Source: Bacillota bacterium
Lineage (GTDB): Bacteria; Bacillota; Clostridia; Christensenellales; Aristaeellaceae
Direction of reading: 5' to 3'
Assembly (NCBI GenBank): GCA_023411175.1
Contig: JAEYPB010000056.1
Coordinates: forward strand, 1 to 64,000
DNA length: 64,000 nucleotides
Shown: one piece after another, positions 26,392 to 35,553 of the stretch
How the letters are laid out: every line of letters begins with the position of its first letter
Position numbering within the stretch: position 1 is the stretch's first letter
Made by a program: the position numbers and the translations under genes
Notes under the pieces: model-generated
Database searches by the model: none
Seen by the model: only the letters and a program-made list of their open reading frames with translations
Told to the model about the DNA's origin: nothing

Positions 26392-27735
26392 ATGGAGTCC
26401 TTTATGACCAAGGCGGCCAAGATTGACGGGATACTGTCCCGCGCTCCGAAGCTGGACAAGACGCTGCGCGTGGAAAAGCCCGAATTCCTGGCCCGGCAAA
26501 AGGCTGTGATGGAGGGGCTTTCGAAAAGAGGCGTCGACTGCGGCATCGTCTACTCGGACGAACACTACTGCGGCGACGTGCCGTACCTGGGCGGTTGCAC
26601 AAACCTGTCCATCGAGCCCATCGCGGGCATTCTGGGCCCCGGCGGCTTCCATATTCTGGCGGGGCTCGAAGGCGGCTACGTGGCCGAGCAGCTGGGCTAC
26701 CGCTCCGGCGCGTTCATTCACAAGGTGGAGATGCTCAAGCTCGCCGACGAGGAATACCCCATCGAGGCGGAGCGCGTAGAGGACGTACTGTACCAGGCGG
26801 CGGGCCGCGTGCCAAAGAACATCGGCCTCCTCACGCCCCGGGAGGTGCTGCCCGTCAGCGTGTACCAATACTTCGCCAACCTCGTGGGCGAGGAAAACGT
26901 GGTCGACTGCCAGGAGATCTACTACAAAATTAAGTATGAGAAGTCCGACCGGGAGATCCAGTTGACGCGCCATGCGGCGTGGATCGCGGATGCGATGCTG
27001 GAGGGCATGCTGGCGGTATTGGAGCCGGGCATGCTGGAGACGCAGGTTTCCCAGTGGGGCTATCTGATCGGCCAAGCGCTGGGCTCGGAGGACTTCGGCT
27101 TCGACGTCATGGTGACCAGCGGTGAGGCCAACCGCACGCTGATCGGAAAGGCGCTCAACCGCGTGATCCGGGAGGGCGATTACGTGCACCTGGGCGTCGC
27201 GCCCAAGTGCGATGGGCTGACCGCTTGCGAGCGCTGCACCGTCATCGCCACGTTGGATCCCGCCCGGGTGACCGAGGACCAGCACTACTGGATCGACTTT
27301 GTGGAGGGCGCGTATCGGGAGGGGCTCGAGGCCTTCCGCCGCGTCGCGCGGGAGAACCTTCCCGCCCGCTTGCAGGAGCAGGCGCTGTGCGACTACTTCA
27401 AGAAACGCGAGGAGGACGTGTGCCGCCGGATCGGGAAGGAGATCGATCTGGTGCGCCAGAAGCCCTACACCGGCACCCACAACGGCGGCTATACCGAGTG
27501 CCAGGAGTTCTACGGCGCGATCACCCTGAATTCCAACGAGCCCCTGGGCCGGCGGATCGTGACGATGCTGGACGTGGCCATCCGCGGCATCGGTTCTCGC
27601 TGGCACGACGTGGTCATCCCCGGCGTCGACTATGTGCTGGTGGAAAAGACGCTGGCCAAGATGGGCGCGGAGGTTGAGGTGCTGAATCGCCTGCCGGTCA
27701 ACCTGCAGCACATGGTGGGGCGCGTGGTGGACTAG
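26392..27735 (+). CDS. M24/creatinase-fold protein lacking canonical metal ligands
   Basis: A 447-residue pita-bread-fold protein with an N-terminal creatinase-type domain (about 1-185) and a C-terminal M24 domain. The two Asp ligands expected after REGD are replaced: the stretch reads YVHLGVAPKCDGLTACERCTV (His266 and Cys279 in their places). THNGG (His363) is near the usual His, while the Glu positions read TMLDVAIRG and VIPGVDYV. This loss of ligands resembles creatinase more than prolidase. It is therefore unlikely to be a metallopeptidase and may hydrolyse or bind a small sugar-derived compound. The ATG is chosen by its GGAGGGG site. Confidence 0.8.
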   Translation: MESFMTKAAKIDGILSRAPKLDKTLRVEKPEFLARQKAVMEGLSKRGVDCGIVYSDEHYCGDVPYLGGCTNLSIEPIAGILGPGGFHILAGLEGGYVAEQLGYRSGAFIHKVEMLKLADEEYPIEAERVEDVLYQAAGRVPKNIGLLTPREVLPVSVYQYFANLVGEENVVDCQEIYYKIKYEKSDREIQLTRHAAWIADAMLEGMLAVLEPGMLETQVSQWGYLIGQALGSEDFGFDVMVTSGEANRTLIGKALNRVIREGDYVHLGVAPKCDGLTACERCTVIATLDPARVTEDQHYWIDFVEGAYREGLEAFRRVARENLPARLQEQALCDYFKKREEDVCRRIGKEIDLVRQKPYTGTHNGGYTECQEFYGAITLNSNEPLGRRIVTMLDVAIRGIGSRWHDVVIPGVDYVLVEKTLAKMGAEVEVLNRLPVNLQHMVGRVVD

Positions 27736-27794
27736 TACTCCGCCTGCTACGAAGGACAAACCGATATTTTTACAAAAAAGGGGATCGGTGGGAC

Positions 27795-28502
27795 ATGAAG
27801 ATACTGGGGGTTGGATGCCATCCTGACGATCTGGAGATCGCGTGTTACGGCACTTTGGCGAAGTATGTGAGGCTGGGCCATGAGGTGGCGGTGTGCCACA
27901 TCGCCAACGGCAATCTGGGGCATGTGGAGATCGCGCCGGACGAGCTTCGGAAGGTGCGCTGGAGGGAGGCGGACGAGGCGGCCAAGGTGATTGGCGCCGC
28001 CCACTATGCCATCGACATCGGCGATCTCTATGTCACGGCCGAGAACGACGAGCTTGTCCGCAGGCTTGCCAAGGTGATCCGGGAGGTTCAGCCCGATCTC
28101 ATCATCACCCACAACGAACATGACTACATGAACGACCATATGCAGGCCTACTACGCCACGCTGCGCGCGTCCTTCGGCGCCAGCATCCCGCACTATGATC
28201 TCGCGGCAAAGGAGCCTGTTACGGGCGTCACCCCGATTTACCATATGGACACGGTGGCGGGCACCGGTTTCATCCCCACCGAGTACGTGGACATCTCGGA
28301 CGTGATCGACGTGAAGCTGGAGGCGCTCTCGTGCCACCGCTCCCAGGTCCAGTGGATGCTGGAGCACGACCAAATCGACTTCCTGGATTTCACCCGCACC
28401 TGCTCCCGTGTGCGCGGTTTTCAAAGCGGCGTCGCCTACGCCGAGGGGTTCCGGCCCAACCACAACTACATGCGCATGACCACGAAGCGGCTTCTGCCCT
28501 GA
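27795..28502 (+). CDS. LmbE/PIG-L-family deacetylase
   Basis: A 235-residue zinc-dependent deacetylase. The hallmark HPDDLE motif is at residues 9-14, and the third zinc ligand lies in NDHMQA (His115) after THNEHD. The family removes acetyl groups from N-acetylglucosamine units in free sugars, lipids or thiol precursors. It is the last gene of operon E and pairs logically with the NagB-like gene at its start: deacetylation of an imported N-acetyl sugar, then isomerisation or deamination. The substrate is inferred. A GGGG-rich ribosome site precedes the ATG. Confidence 0.9.
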   Translation: MKILGVGCHPDDLEIACYGTLAKYVRLGHEVAVCHIANGNLGHVEIAPDELRKVRWREADEAAKVIGAAHYAIDIGDLYVTAENDELVRRLAKVIREVQPDLIITHNEHDYMNDHMQAYYATLRASFGASIPHYDLAAKEPVTGVTPIYHMDTVAGTGFIPTEYVDISDVIDVKLEALSCHRSQVQWMLEHDQIDFLDFTRTCSRVRGFQSGVAYAEGFRPNHNYMRMTTKRLLP

Positions 28503-28940
28503 TGCATTCCAGGAACGAGATTCAATGTGCGGCTTTCGGCGCCACGACTGGCGAGCGTATGACATTGCGGTCGAGACCTGTTTTTAGGGTCATCTTACAC
28601 CCCCGCCCGCTTCCTGACCTTCAAATCATCCGCAGCATCCTGACGCGGAAGATGTCCATCGCTGCCGTGCGCGTCGGACGGATTGATTCTGTGAGACATT
28701 GAAAATTGCATCTGGACGAGGCGGGACTGTCACGGGCGCGGCGCGTCTGACGGCACAAACCGCAGCGGCCGTCTGACGCTCCATGCCTGCGTGGCGCCCT
28801 GGATCGGCCTACCCAATGGGATCTGTGCGCACGGAAGCCTTCGGCGGGGCGCGTCGGGCGATATGGTTCGATTCGACTGCGCCATCGAGCCTCATCCGCT
28901 CCAGGAAAATTCGGAATATCATCAAAACGGAGGATACCGG
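28503..28940 (+). other. Non-coding spacer before MFS gene
   Basis: I see no supported gene, convincing terminator or clear promoter in this 438-base stretch. Short open frames here lack coding character. Confidence 0.4.
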
Positions 28941-30095
28941 ATGGAGAAGCGCATCCTGACACAGAACCTGTTGCTGTGCACACTGATCACGGCGCTGGGC
29001 GCGCTGGTCACGTCCCTTTCCAGCGTGTTGGATCGCATGGCGGCGTACATCGGACTTGCGCCCGAGCGGGTGGGCGTGTTCATCTCGGTCTACATGGTCG
29101 GCTCCTGTCTGAGCGCGTTTTTCGGCGGATCATTGGCGGACCGGCTGGGCAAACGGCGGGTGATTGCGGCGGGGACGGCGCTTTTGGCGCTGGGCCTTAT
29201 CGGCGTCGCGGCGGCCTCCGGCGCGGCGCTGACGTTTATCGGCCTGTTTGTGTTGGGCGTGGGCTTCGGGCCCTCTGAATCGATGGGCAGCGCGCTGCTG
29301 ACCGACGAAAACGGAAGACACGCCACGCTGTGGATGAACCTGTCGCAGATCGGCTTTGGGATTGGGGCCATCGCGGCCCCGGCGCTGGTGGCGTGGCACC
29401 TGGGGCGGGGCGGCGGCTATCAGAGTGTGTTCTGGCTGTGCGCAGCCGCCTTCACCGCATTCTTTCTGATACTCGCCGCTGGTATAAAGGGACGCTCCGT
29501 CAAGGTCAATCCGGAGAGCGGCGTCAACAGCTTCGAGCTTTTAAAGAACAACAATTTCCGCTTGTGCGCGTTGTTGGTATTTCTCTATATGGGGTACGAG
29601 TCGGTGGCGCCCGCCTATCTCAAGCGGTTGTTCCTGGAAAAGGGCGCGGGCGAGGAGATGGCGATGCTGACCATCTCGCTGTTCTGGGCGGCGATGCTGG
29701 TCTGCCGGCTGATTGGCGCGTTTTTGAGCGGGAGGGAGCTGTTCTCCGTCAAGTTCTTCACGCTGTTCGTGATCGCGGGCATCGCCTTGACGCTTTTCGC
29801 GCCGAACAACGCGCTTCGAGTTCTGGGCGTACTGCTTTATGGCTTTGGCTGCGGACCTACATGGACAATGATCTTCGTGCTCTCCTCCCGGGTGTTCCCC
29901 GACCGGATCGGCGCAGCCTACGGCGTGATGATGCTGTTCTCCACCGCGGGCGGCGCGGTGTTTCCGGCGGTCATCGGCGCATGGGTGGGCAATACGCAGG
30001 CGACCTTTCTGTGCTGCGCCTTCATCGCCCTGATGGTTATCGCCGGGGCGTTTCGGGCCGGGCGGCTTGAGGCTGGGCGGAAGGCGGCGGCGTGA
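28941..30095 (+). CDS. Major facilitator superfamily transporter
   Basis: A 384-residue secondary transporter with about twelve hydrophobic segments. The MFS motif A appears as GGSLADRLGKRR near residues 55-66, after the second membrane segment. ATG 28941 is used because a CGGAGGA site precedes it and the hydrophobic part then starts at once. It is a single-gene unit between operon E and the CUT1 operon. It could import a sugar or export a by-product; the sequence does not say which. Confidence 0.88.
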   Translation: MEKRILTQNLLLCTLITALGALVTSLSSVLDRMAAYIGLAPERVGVFISVYMVGSCLSAFFGGSLADRLGKRRVIAAGTALLALGLIGVAAASGAALTFIGLFVLGVGFGPSESMGSALLTDENGRHATLWMNLSQIGFGIGAIAAPALVAWHLGRGGGYQSVFWLCAAAFTAFFLILAAGIKGRSVKVNPESGVNSFELLKNNNFRLCALLVFLYMGYESVAPAYLKRLFLEKGAGEEMAMLTISLFWAAMLVCRLIGAFLSGRELFSVKFFTLFVIAGIALTLFAPNNALRVLGVLLYGFGCGPTWTMIFVLSSRVFPDRIGAAYGVMMLFSTAGGAVFPAVIGAWVGNTQATFLCCAFIALMVIAGAFRAGRLEAGRKAAA

Positions 30096-30338
30096 CCGGC
30101 TGCCGGCATCTGCTGCCCACGATGGGGAAGGCCTGCGAAGCGGCTGGCATGGAGCGCCGCGGCCTGCGCGCACTCCGTCATCCCTTCGCTGGGAACCTTA
30201 CGCTCGGGGCATCGAGGTCAAGATTGGCTCAAAGGCTTTTGGCGCGCTAGTGCGGAGATCACCCATTATCGAGCCCATTCACTTTTCCAGGGCGATATAG
30301 GCGACACCCTCCGGCGGGCGGTCGGGGCGTGAGTGGAT
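30096..30338 (+). other. Non-coding spacer after MFS gene
   Basis: No gene or clear signal. It leads into the terminator at 30339. Confidence 0.4.
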
Positions 30339-30381
30339 AGGCGGGCAGCCTTGCCGGGGTGGTAGGGCTGCCCGCCTTTTT
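30339..30381 (+). terminator. Rho-independent terminator, repeated hairpin type
   Basis: AGGCGGGCAGCC (30339-30350) pairs with GGCTGCCCGCCT (30366-30377) and is followed by TTTT. The arms are the same as the core of the 8139-8180 hairpin. Confidence 0.85.
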
Positions 30382-30610
30382 GGAAGCGCTGCATCGCCTG
30401 CAGGTGCCCGGGCTGTCCCGGCAGGCCGCCGTTTGAGAGGCGAACCCATTTTGGCTCTGCGTGAATTCTCTATGCCGTTTTGACCGTTGCTTTGAACCCT
30501 GGGAGTATTTTTGCGCAGGATTTACCTGAAGAACGGGAAATTGCTCGCTCTATGGACAAAAAAACGCGGTAAATATAGAAAAATTGGTTGGTTTGATGAA
30601 AAACTATTAG
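30382..30610 (+). other. Upstream region of the CUT1 operon
   Basis: No gene. The last 100 bases are unusually A/T-rich for this window and lead into the promoter at 30611, so regulator sites are likely here. Confidence 0.4.
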
Positions 30611-30640
30611 TTTACAGTTCGGATGAATCGATGCTATATT
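30611..30640 (+). promoter_or_regulatory. Sigma-70 promoter of the CUT1/GH123-like operon
   Basis: TTTACA (30611-30616), an 18-base spacer and TATATT (30635-30640), 42 bases before the binding-protein start. Confidence 0.72.
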
Positions 30641-30681
30641 TTGCGTGGACCTCGAAGAACAGATCGCAAGGAGGAAAATTC

Positions 30682-31935
30682 ATGAGGAAACTTAGAAGGA
30701 TTGCCTGCCTGGCGCTTACGCTGATGCTGCTCTTGGGCGTGCTTGCCGCCTCGGGTGCAAGCGCGTCGGCCGTGAAGACGGATTTGCTAATCTGGCTGCC
30801 TCCCTTCGGAACTGGCGACTCGCTGGACATGGAGTTCTGGACCAAGACACTTCAGCCCTGGGCGGATCAAAACAACGTAAACCTGTCGATCGAGATCACC
30901 CCGTGGGGCAACTATGAAGAGAAATACCTGACCGGATTCTCCTCAGGCTCCGGTCCGGACGTTGGGTACATGTACCTGGAAATGTACAACGACTTTATCG
31001 ACATGGGCACGCTGGAGCCGCTGGAAGGCTACTTCACCCCGGAAGAAACCGCCAACTACTTATATTATAACCTGGGCAACGTGAAGGGCCATCAATATGC
31101 GGTTCCCTTCGTCGTGGGCAACGCGCGCATGCTGTACTTCAACATGGACATCCTGGCCCAGGCCGGCGTGACCGAGCTGCCCAAGACCTGGGACGATCTG
31201 GTTGCCGTGTGCCTGAAGATCAAAGACGCCAAGCTGGAGGGCGTGATGCCGTTCGCGCAGGAATGGGCTGATCCGGCGATCGGAGCGCTGAACAACATCT
31301 TCTACCCCTACTTCTGGCAAGCGGGCGGCGAGCTGTACAGCGCTGACGGCTCACAACTGACGCTGGGTGAAGGCGATGCCGCCGTGCGCGCCGCGCAGTT
31401 CCTGTATGATCTCAAGTTCAAGCACCAGGTGCTGCCCGAGGAATGCCTGTCGATGGCCGGAACCGATATTCGCGATGCGTTCTGCCAGGGCAAGGTCGCC
31501 TGCGCCTCATTGGCCGCCAACAACTACAAGCAGCTGGAAGAGGCCAAGATCAACTATGACTTTGTTCCGAGCCTCACCGACAAGCGCCAGGCTGTTTGGG
31601 TTGCCGCGGACTCGTTGATCATGAACAGCGCCAGCAAGAACAAGGAGATGGCGGCCAGCTTGATCAAATTCATCACCTCTTCCGCGACGATGGAGGCCTT
31701 CCATACGGAGATCACCCCCTTCCCGCCGCTGAACAAGGACGAGGCCAACGTAGACAACCCGCGCTTCGCCGAGCTGTATAGCGATGCGTCGATCCTCTAC
31801 ACGCTGCCGGTGGCGCCCAACTCCTTCAAGATGATGGATACGCTCTACAAGAACCTGCAGCTGATGATGCTTGGGCAGTTGACGCCCGAACAGGCGATCC
31901 AGAACACCGTCGAATACGCCGAGAGCATCGCCTAA
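30682..31935 (+). CDS. Extracellular solute-binding protein, family 1 (CUT1 sugar transporter)
   Basis: A 417-residue binding protein for oligosaccharides. The signal peptide (MRKLRRIACLALTLMLLLG) ends in ASA, with no lipobox cysteine. GSGPDVGYMYLEMYNDFIDMG near residue 95 and MLYFNMDILAQAGVTELPKTWDDL (split as NMDILAQAGV and PKTWDDL) are typical of MalE-like proteins. ATG 30682 has an AAGGAGG site; an upstream in-frame TTG lies before the promoter and is discarded. It is the first gene of the operon with two permeases and a GH123-like enzyme. Confidence 0.93.
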   Translation: MRKLRRIACLALTLMLLLGVLAASGASASAVKTDLLIWLPPFGTGDSLDMEFWTKTLQPWADQNNVNLSIEITPWGNYEEKYLTGFSSGSGPDVGYMYLEMYNDFIDMGTLEPLEGYFTPEETANYLYYNLGNVKGHQYAVPFVVGNARMLYFNMDILAQAGVTELPKTWDDLVAVCLKIKDAKLEGVMPFAQEWADPAIGALNNIFYPYFWQAGGELYSADGSQLTLGEGDAAVRAAQFLYDLKFKHQVLPEECLSMAGTDIRDAFCQGKVACASLAANNYKQLEEAKINYDFVPSLTDKRQAVWVAADSLIMNSASKNKEMAASLIKFITSSATMEAFHTEITPFPPLNKDEANVDNPRFAELYSDASILYTLPVAPNSFKMMDTLYKNLQLMMLGQLTPEQAIQNTVEYAESIA

Positions 31936-31947
31936 TCCCTTCCAATC

Positions 31948-31980
31948 GAGGCTGCCGTAGCATGTTCCTGCGGCAGCCTC
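31948..31980 (+). other. Intercistronic stem-loop after binding-protein gene
   Basis: GAGGCTGCCG (31948-31957) pairs with CGGCAGCCTC (31971-31980) around a 13-base loop, followed by TCTAAAA. It is likely to set the ratio of binding protein to permease. Confidence 0.75.
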
Positions 31981-32034
31981 TCTAAAATCGCGATCCGTGC
32001 CCCCGGGCATCGGATGGAAAGGGGCCTGGCCGAC

Positions 32035-32919
32035 ATGCGCTACCGTAAGAATGAAGCCCTGCAGGGTGCTTTGTATATCCTGCCGAGCTTCATATTGATC
32101 ATTGTGTTTTCTCTGCTGCCCATCGTTATGAACCTGTATTTCAGCTTTACCAAGTACAATGTGATGCAGCCGCCGAAGTGGATCGGCTTATTAAACTATG
32201 TGCGCCTGGTGAAAGATCCGTTCGTCCGGGCATCGCTCATCAATTCTGCGCTGTTCACGGCCATCATCGTGCCGATTCAGACCATCCTCTCGCTGATTAT
32301 CGCAGCGATTATCGCAGAAAAGTACCGCGGCCGCTTTGGCCGGTTCGTGAAGAGCTCCATGTTTGTGCCCGTGATCGCCTCTACGGTACTGGTCGGCACG
32401 CTGTGGTCGATGATGCTTTCGCCGAACGGCCCAGTCAATATGCTGCTGGCTTCGATTGGTCTCGGCAAGATCGGCTGGCTGGGCGGCCGGTTTACCGCGC
32501 TGATTAGCGTTTGCATGGCTTCGATCTGGAAAAACGTCGGCTATTTTCTGGTGATCTATTATGCCGGCATCATGGACATACCGGTGAGCCTTTATGAGGC
32601 GGCGCAAGTGGATGGCGCAAACGCGATGCAGCGCTTTTTCCGCATCACCGTGCCCTGCCTCAACCCCACCACCTACCTGATCGTGACGCTTGGGACCATT
32701 TGGACATTCCAGATTTTCGATATGGTCTACATGATGACCGGCGGCGGACCCGGCACATCCACGGTGTCGATGGTGCTTACGATCTACAACGCGGCGTTCA
32801 AGGAGCGCAGCATGGGCTATGCCAGCGCGGTTGCGCTGGTGATGATGGTGTTCATCCTGCTGATCTCGTTTGTTCAGAAGCAAATGCTTCAGCGCGAGAG
32901 GAGGGATGAGCATGCGTAA
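32035..32919 (+). CDS. CUT1 sugar ABC transporter permease (MalF type)
   Basis: A 294-residue permease with six predicted membrane segments. The cytoplasmic EAA motif reads YEAAQVDGANAMQRFFRITVP, here noted as its start YEAAQVDGA and end ITVPCL. ATG 32035 is preferred over in-frame ATG 32014 because the AGGGG site lies between them. The start remains moderately uncertain. It pairs with the MalG-type permease, whose gene overlaps its end by 8 bases. No ATPase gene is in this operon, so a shared MsmK-like ATPase elsewhere is expected. Confidence 0.92.
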   Translation: MRYRKNEALQGALYILPSFILIIVFSLLPIVMNLYFSFTKYNVMQPPKWIGLLNYVRLVKDPFVRASLINSALFTAIIVPIQTILSLIIAAIIAEKYRGRFGRFVKSSMFVPVIASTVLVGTLWSMMLSPNGPVNMLLASIGLGKIGWLGGRFTALISVCMASIWKNVGYFLVIYYAGIMDIPVSLYEAAQVDGANAMQRFFRITVPCLNPTTYLIVTLGTIWTFQIFDMVYMMTGGGPGTSTVSMVLTIYNAAFKERSMGYASAVALVMMVFILLISFVQKQMLQRERRDEHA

Positions 32920-33724
32920 GCGCGGCGTCCCGACCTCCCTCATCGCCGTGATCTTATTGGTTTTCGCGCTGGTCGCGCTGGTTCCTTTTGTCTTCATGGC
33001 GCTGACCTCGCTCACCCAAAAGACCATACTCGATCTGCGCTTTGACCCGTCCACCTTCAGCCTGGTCAATTACGATCGCGTGTTCCGGAACTTCAACATC
33101 GGGCGAAACCTGATGAACAGCTTCATCGTCACCGCCTGCGCCTGCTTGCTCAACTGCATCGTGTGCTCCATGGCGGCGTACGGCTTTGCAAAGAAGCGCT
33201 TTCCTGGGCGGGATCAGCTGTTCACCCTATACCTTGCCACGCTGATGATTCCCGGCCAGGTGACGCTGATTCCGGTTTTCACAATCATCCGCGTACTGGG
33301 GCTGATGAACACGTATCCCGCGCTGTTTCTGCCGATCATCAACGCGTTTGGCGTGTTTCTGATGCGTCAGTTCATGTTCAACGTGCCCGATGAGCTGCTG
33401 GAGGCGGCCCGGATCGACGGCTGTGGCGAAAACCGCATCTTCGTCGAAATCGTGATTCCGTTGGTGCAGCCTGTGCTGGTGTCGCTGACCATCTTCACCT
33501 TCATCAGCGTATGGAACGACTTCCTGTGGCCGCTGGTCATCGCGACCAAGCCGGAAATGCATACGCTCACGCTGGCGGTCAACGCGCTCAAGGGCAATTA
33601 CGCCACCAATTATGGCTTGGTCATGGCCGGGCTGACGCTCACATTTGTGTTCCCGTTTGCGCTGTACATTGCGCTGCAGAAGCAGTTTGTCGAGGGCATC
33701 GCGCTTAGCGGCGTAAAAGGCTAA
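32912..33724 (+). CDS. CUT1 sugar ABC transporter permease (MalG type)
   Basis: A 270-residue permease partner with six hydrophobic segments. Its EAA motif reads LLEAARIDGCGENRIF near residue 165, followed by VQPVLVSLTIFTF. The ATG at 32912 has AGGAGG 7 bases upstream; an in-frame ATG at 32906 is too close to that site. It is followed by the GH123-like hydrolase gene. Confidence 0.93.
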   Translation: MRKRGVPTSLIAVILLVFALVALVPFVFMALTSLTQKTILDLRFDPSTFSLVNYDRVFRNFNIGRNLMNSFIVTACACLLNCIVCSMAAYGFAKKRFPGRDQLFTLYLATLMIPGQVTLIPVFTIIRVLGLMNTYPALFLPIINAFGVFLMRQFMFNVPDELLEAARIDGCGENRIFVEIVIPLVQPVLVSLTIFTFISVWNDFLWPLVIATKPEMHTLTLAVNALKGNYATNYGLVMAGLTLTFVFPFALYIALQKQFVEGIALSGVKG

Positions 33725-33756
33725 TTGGTTCAACGCTTACTTCAAGGAGGCAGAGC

Positions 33757-35469
33757 ATGGAAAAGTTTGTGTTTGGTCTGGCCAGCAGTCTGGAGAAAGT
33801 GTTTCCCGCCCAAGCGCCCAAAGCGCTTCCGGAAGGCGCGGTGATCAGTGCGCTGAAGGGCGATGTCCCCGCCGTTCAGCTGTTTTACGCCAAGGCGCCC
33901 AAGGAAGGCGAGTACAATTACACGCAGCCCTTTACGCTGCGCGTGAGCGGCGCGCCCGCGCCCGCCCGCTTCAGGAGTGTGGAGCTGGTACCCTCGGATT
34001 TCCCTTGTTATGAGCACGCGGACGACAATTATCTCACAACCGAACCGGGCCTGTTTCCGGACGTGCTCCGTCCGATTCCGGACGCCAAGGTCATTCCGAA
34101 AGCCAACCAGTACCGCGCGGTGTGGATTGACTTCCCCGAGCTAAAGGACGTTCCGGCGGGCGAATACAAGATCACCGTTACCGCCAGCGCGGATGCAAAG
34201 TTTGGTTGGGCGAACGGCGCGATCTTCGACGTTGCCGACGCAGATCAGTTGGTGTATAGCTGCCGGTTCACGTTGCGCGTCCTCAAAGCCAGTCTGCCGA
34301 AGCAGCGGCTCATCCATACCGAGTGGTTCCATTCGGACGGTATCGCACAGTACTACGGGCTTCGCGTGTTCAGCGAGCCGTTCTGGGCGACGGTCGAGCG
34401 CTACATCGAGATGGCGGGAAGAGAGCTTGGCATCAATTCGCTGCTTGCCCCCGTGTTCACCCCGCCGCTGGACACCGCGAAGGACGGCGAGCGCCTGAGC
34501 GTTCAACTGGTCGACGTGGAAATCACGGATTCCGGATACCGCTTCAACTTCGATAAACTGGGCCGGTGGTGCGAAATCACCAAGCGCCACGGCGTGGAGT
34601 ATTTGGAGGTATCCCACTTCTTCACGCAGTGGGGCGCGAAGGCGACGCCCAAGATCATGGCGCGCGAGCATGGCGTTATGAAGCGCATCTTCGGCTGGGA
34701 TGTTCCGGCGACCAGCCCGCGCTACCGCGAATTTTTAAAGGCGCTGGTGCCCGAGCTTCGAAAGGCGCTCGAGGGATTCGGCTTTGACCGGCAGCACGTG
34801 ATCTTCCACATCTCCGACGAGCCCAGCAAGGAGCACATGGCGGGGTATCTGGATGCGAAGGCGCAAGTCGCCGATTTGCTGGAGGGCAGCATGGTGATTG
34901 ACGCGCTCAGCGACTACCAGTTCTATTCCTCCGGCGCCGTCGAGCACCCCGTGCCCGCGAATGACCACATTCAACCCTTCCTGGACAACAAGGTACCCGG
35001 GCTGTGGGTGTATTATTGCTGCTGTCAGTGCATCGACGTGCCCAACCGGTTCTATGCCATGCCCAGCGCGCGCAACCGCATCATGGGTGTGCTGATGTAC
35101 CTGAACAGGATCGAGGGATTCCTGCATTGGGGGTACAACTTCTACAACGCCATGTTTTCACTTCGCCCCATCGACCCGTTCAAGGAGACGCACGCCGGCT
35201 ACGCCTTCCCGTCGGGCGATCCGTACCTGGTCTATCCGGGCGAAGACGGCGCCCCCCTCTCCTCCATTCGCGGCGAAGTGCAGCGCGAAGGCCTGGACGA
35301 CCTGCGTGCGCTGCAACTGCTTGAACAGCTTGCGGGGCGCGAGTTCGTGGAGTCGCTGATTCGCGAAGGGCGCACAGAGCCGTTCTCGTTCAAGCAATAC
35401 CCCAAAGACCCCGAATACCTTCTGTCCCTCAAGGAAAAGGTCTGCGCGGAGATCGAAAAGAGAATCTGA
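33757..35469 (+). CDS. DUF4091/GH123-like glycoside hydrolase
   Basis: A 570-residue protein with a beta-rich N-terminal part (about 1-175) and a C-terminal barrel that resembles the DUF4091/GH123 catalytic domain. The pair Asp354-Glu355 in FHISDEPS fits the GH123 catalytic Asp-Glu, where the acid assists an acetamido group of N-acetyl-beta-galactosaminides. There is no signal peptide, so it acts in the cytosol on imported oligosaccharide. It lies behind the two permeases with an AAGGAGG site. Substrate is uncertain, since many DUF4091 proteins are uncharacterised. Confidence 0.75.
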   Translation: MEKFVFGLASSLEKVFPAQAPKALPEGAVISALKGDVPAVQLFYAKAPKEGEYNYTQPFTLRVSGAPAPARFRSVELVPSDFPCYEHADDNYLTTEPGLFPDVLRPIPDAKVIPKANQYRAVWIDFPELKDVPAGEYKITVTASADAKFGWANGAIFDVADADQLVYSCRFTLRVLKASLPKQRLIHTEWFHSDGIAQYYGLRVFSEPFWATVERYIEMAGRELGINSLLAPVFTPPLDTAKDGERLSVQLVDVEITDSGYRFNFDKLGRWCEITKRHGVEYLEVSHFFTQWGAKATPKIMAREHGVMKRIFGWDVPATSPRYREFLKALVPELRKALEGFGFDRQHVIFHISDEPSKEHMAGYLDAKAQVADLLEGSMVIDALSDYQFYSSGAVEHPVPANDHIQPFLDNKVPGLWVYYCCCQCIDVPNRFYAMPSARNRIMGVLMYLNRIEGFLHWGYNFYNAMFSLRPIDPFKETHAGYAFPSGDPYLVYPGEDGAPLSSIRGEVQREGLDDLRALQLLEQLAGREFVESLIREGRTEPFSFKQYPKDPEYLLSLKEKVCAEIEKRI

Positions 35470-35479
35470 TACACAAAAA

Positions 35480-35533
35480 GCCGCACCATGAGGCCGCATC
35501 GAGGGAGTCCCTCGGTGCGGCCCTCCGGTGCGG
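35480..35533 (+). other. Two-tier inverted repeat between hydrolase and MFS genes
   Basis: An inner 14-bp stem (35492-35505 with 35509-35522, one G-T pair, 3-base loop) is enclosed by CCGCACC (35481-35487) and GGTGCGG (35527-35533). No T tract follows, so it may attenuate rather than end transcription. Confidence 0.65.
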
Positions 35534-35553
35534 ATTGCGGAGGCAGATAGCCC

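Noticed and set aside
28860..28885. tRNA-like GGTTCGATTC stretch
   Set aside because: No acceptor stem, anticodon arm or CCA could be paired around it.
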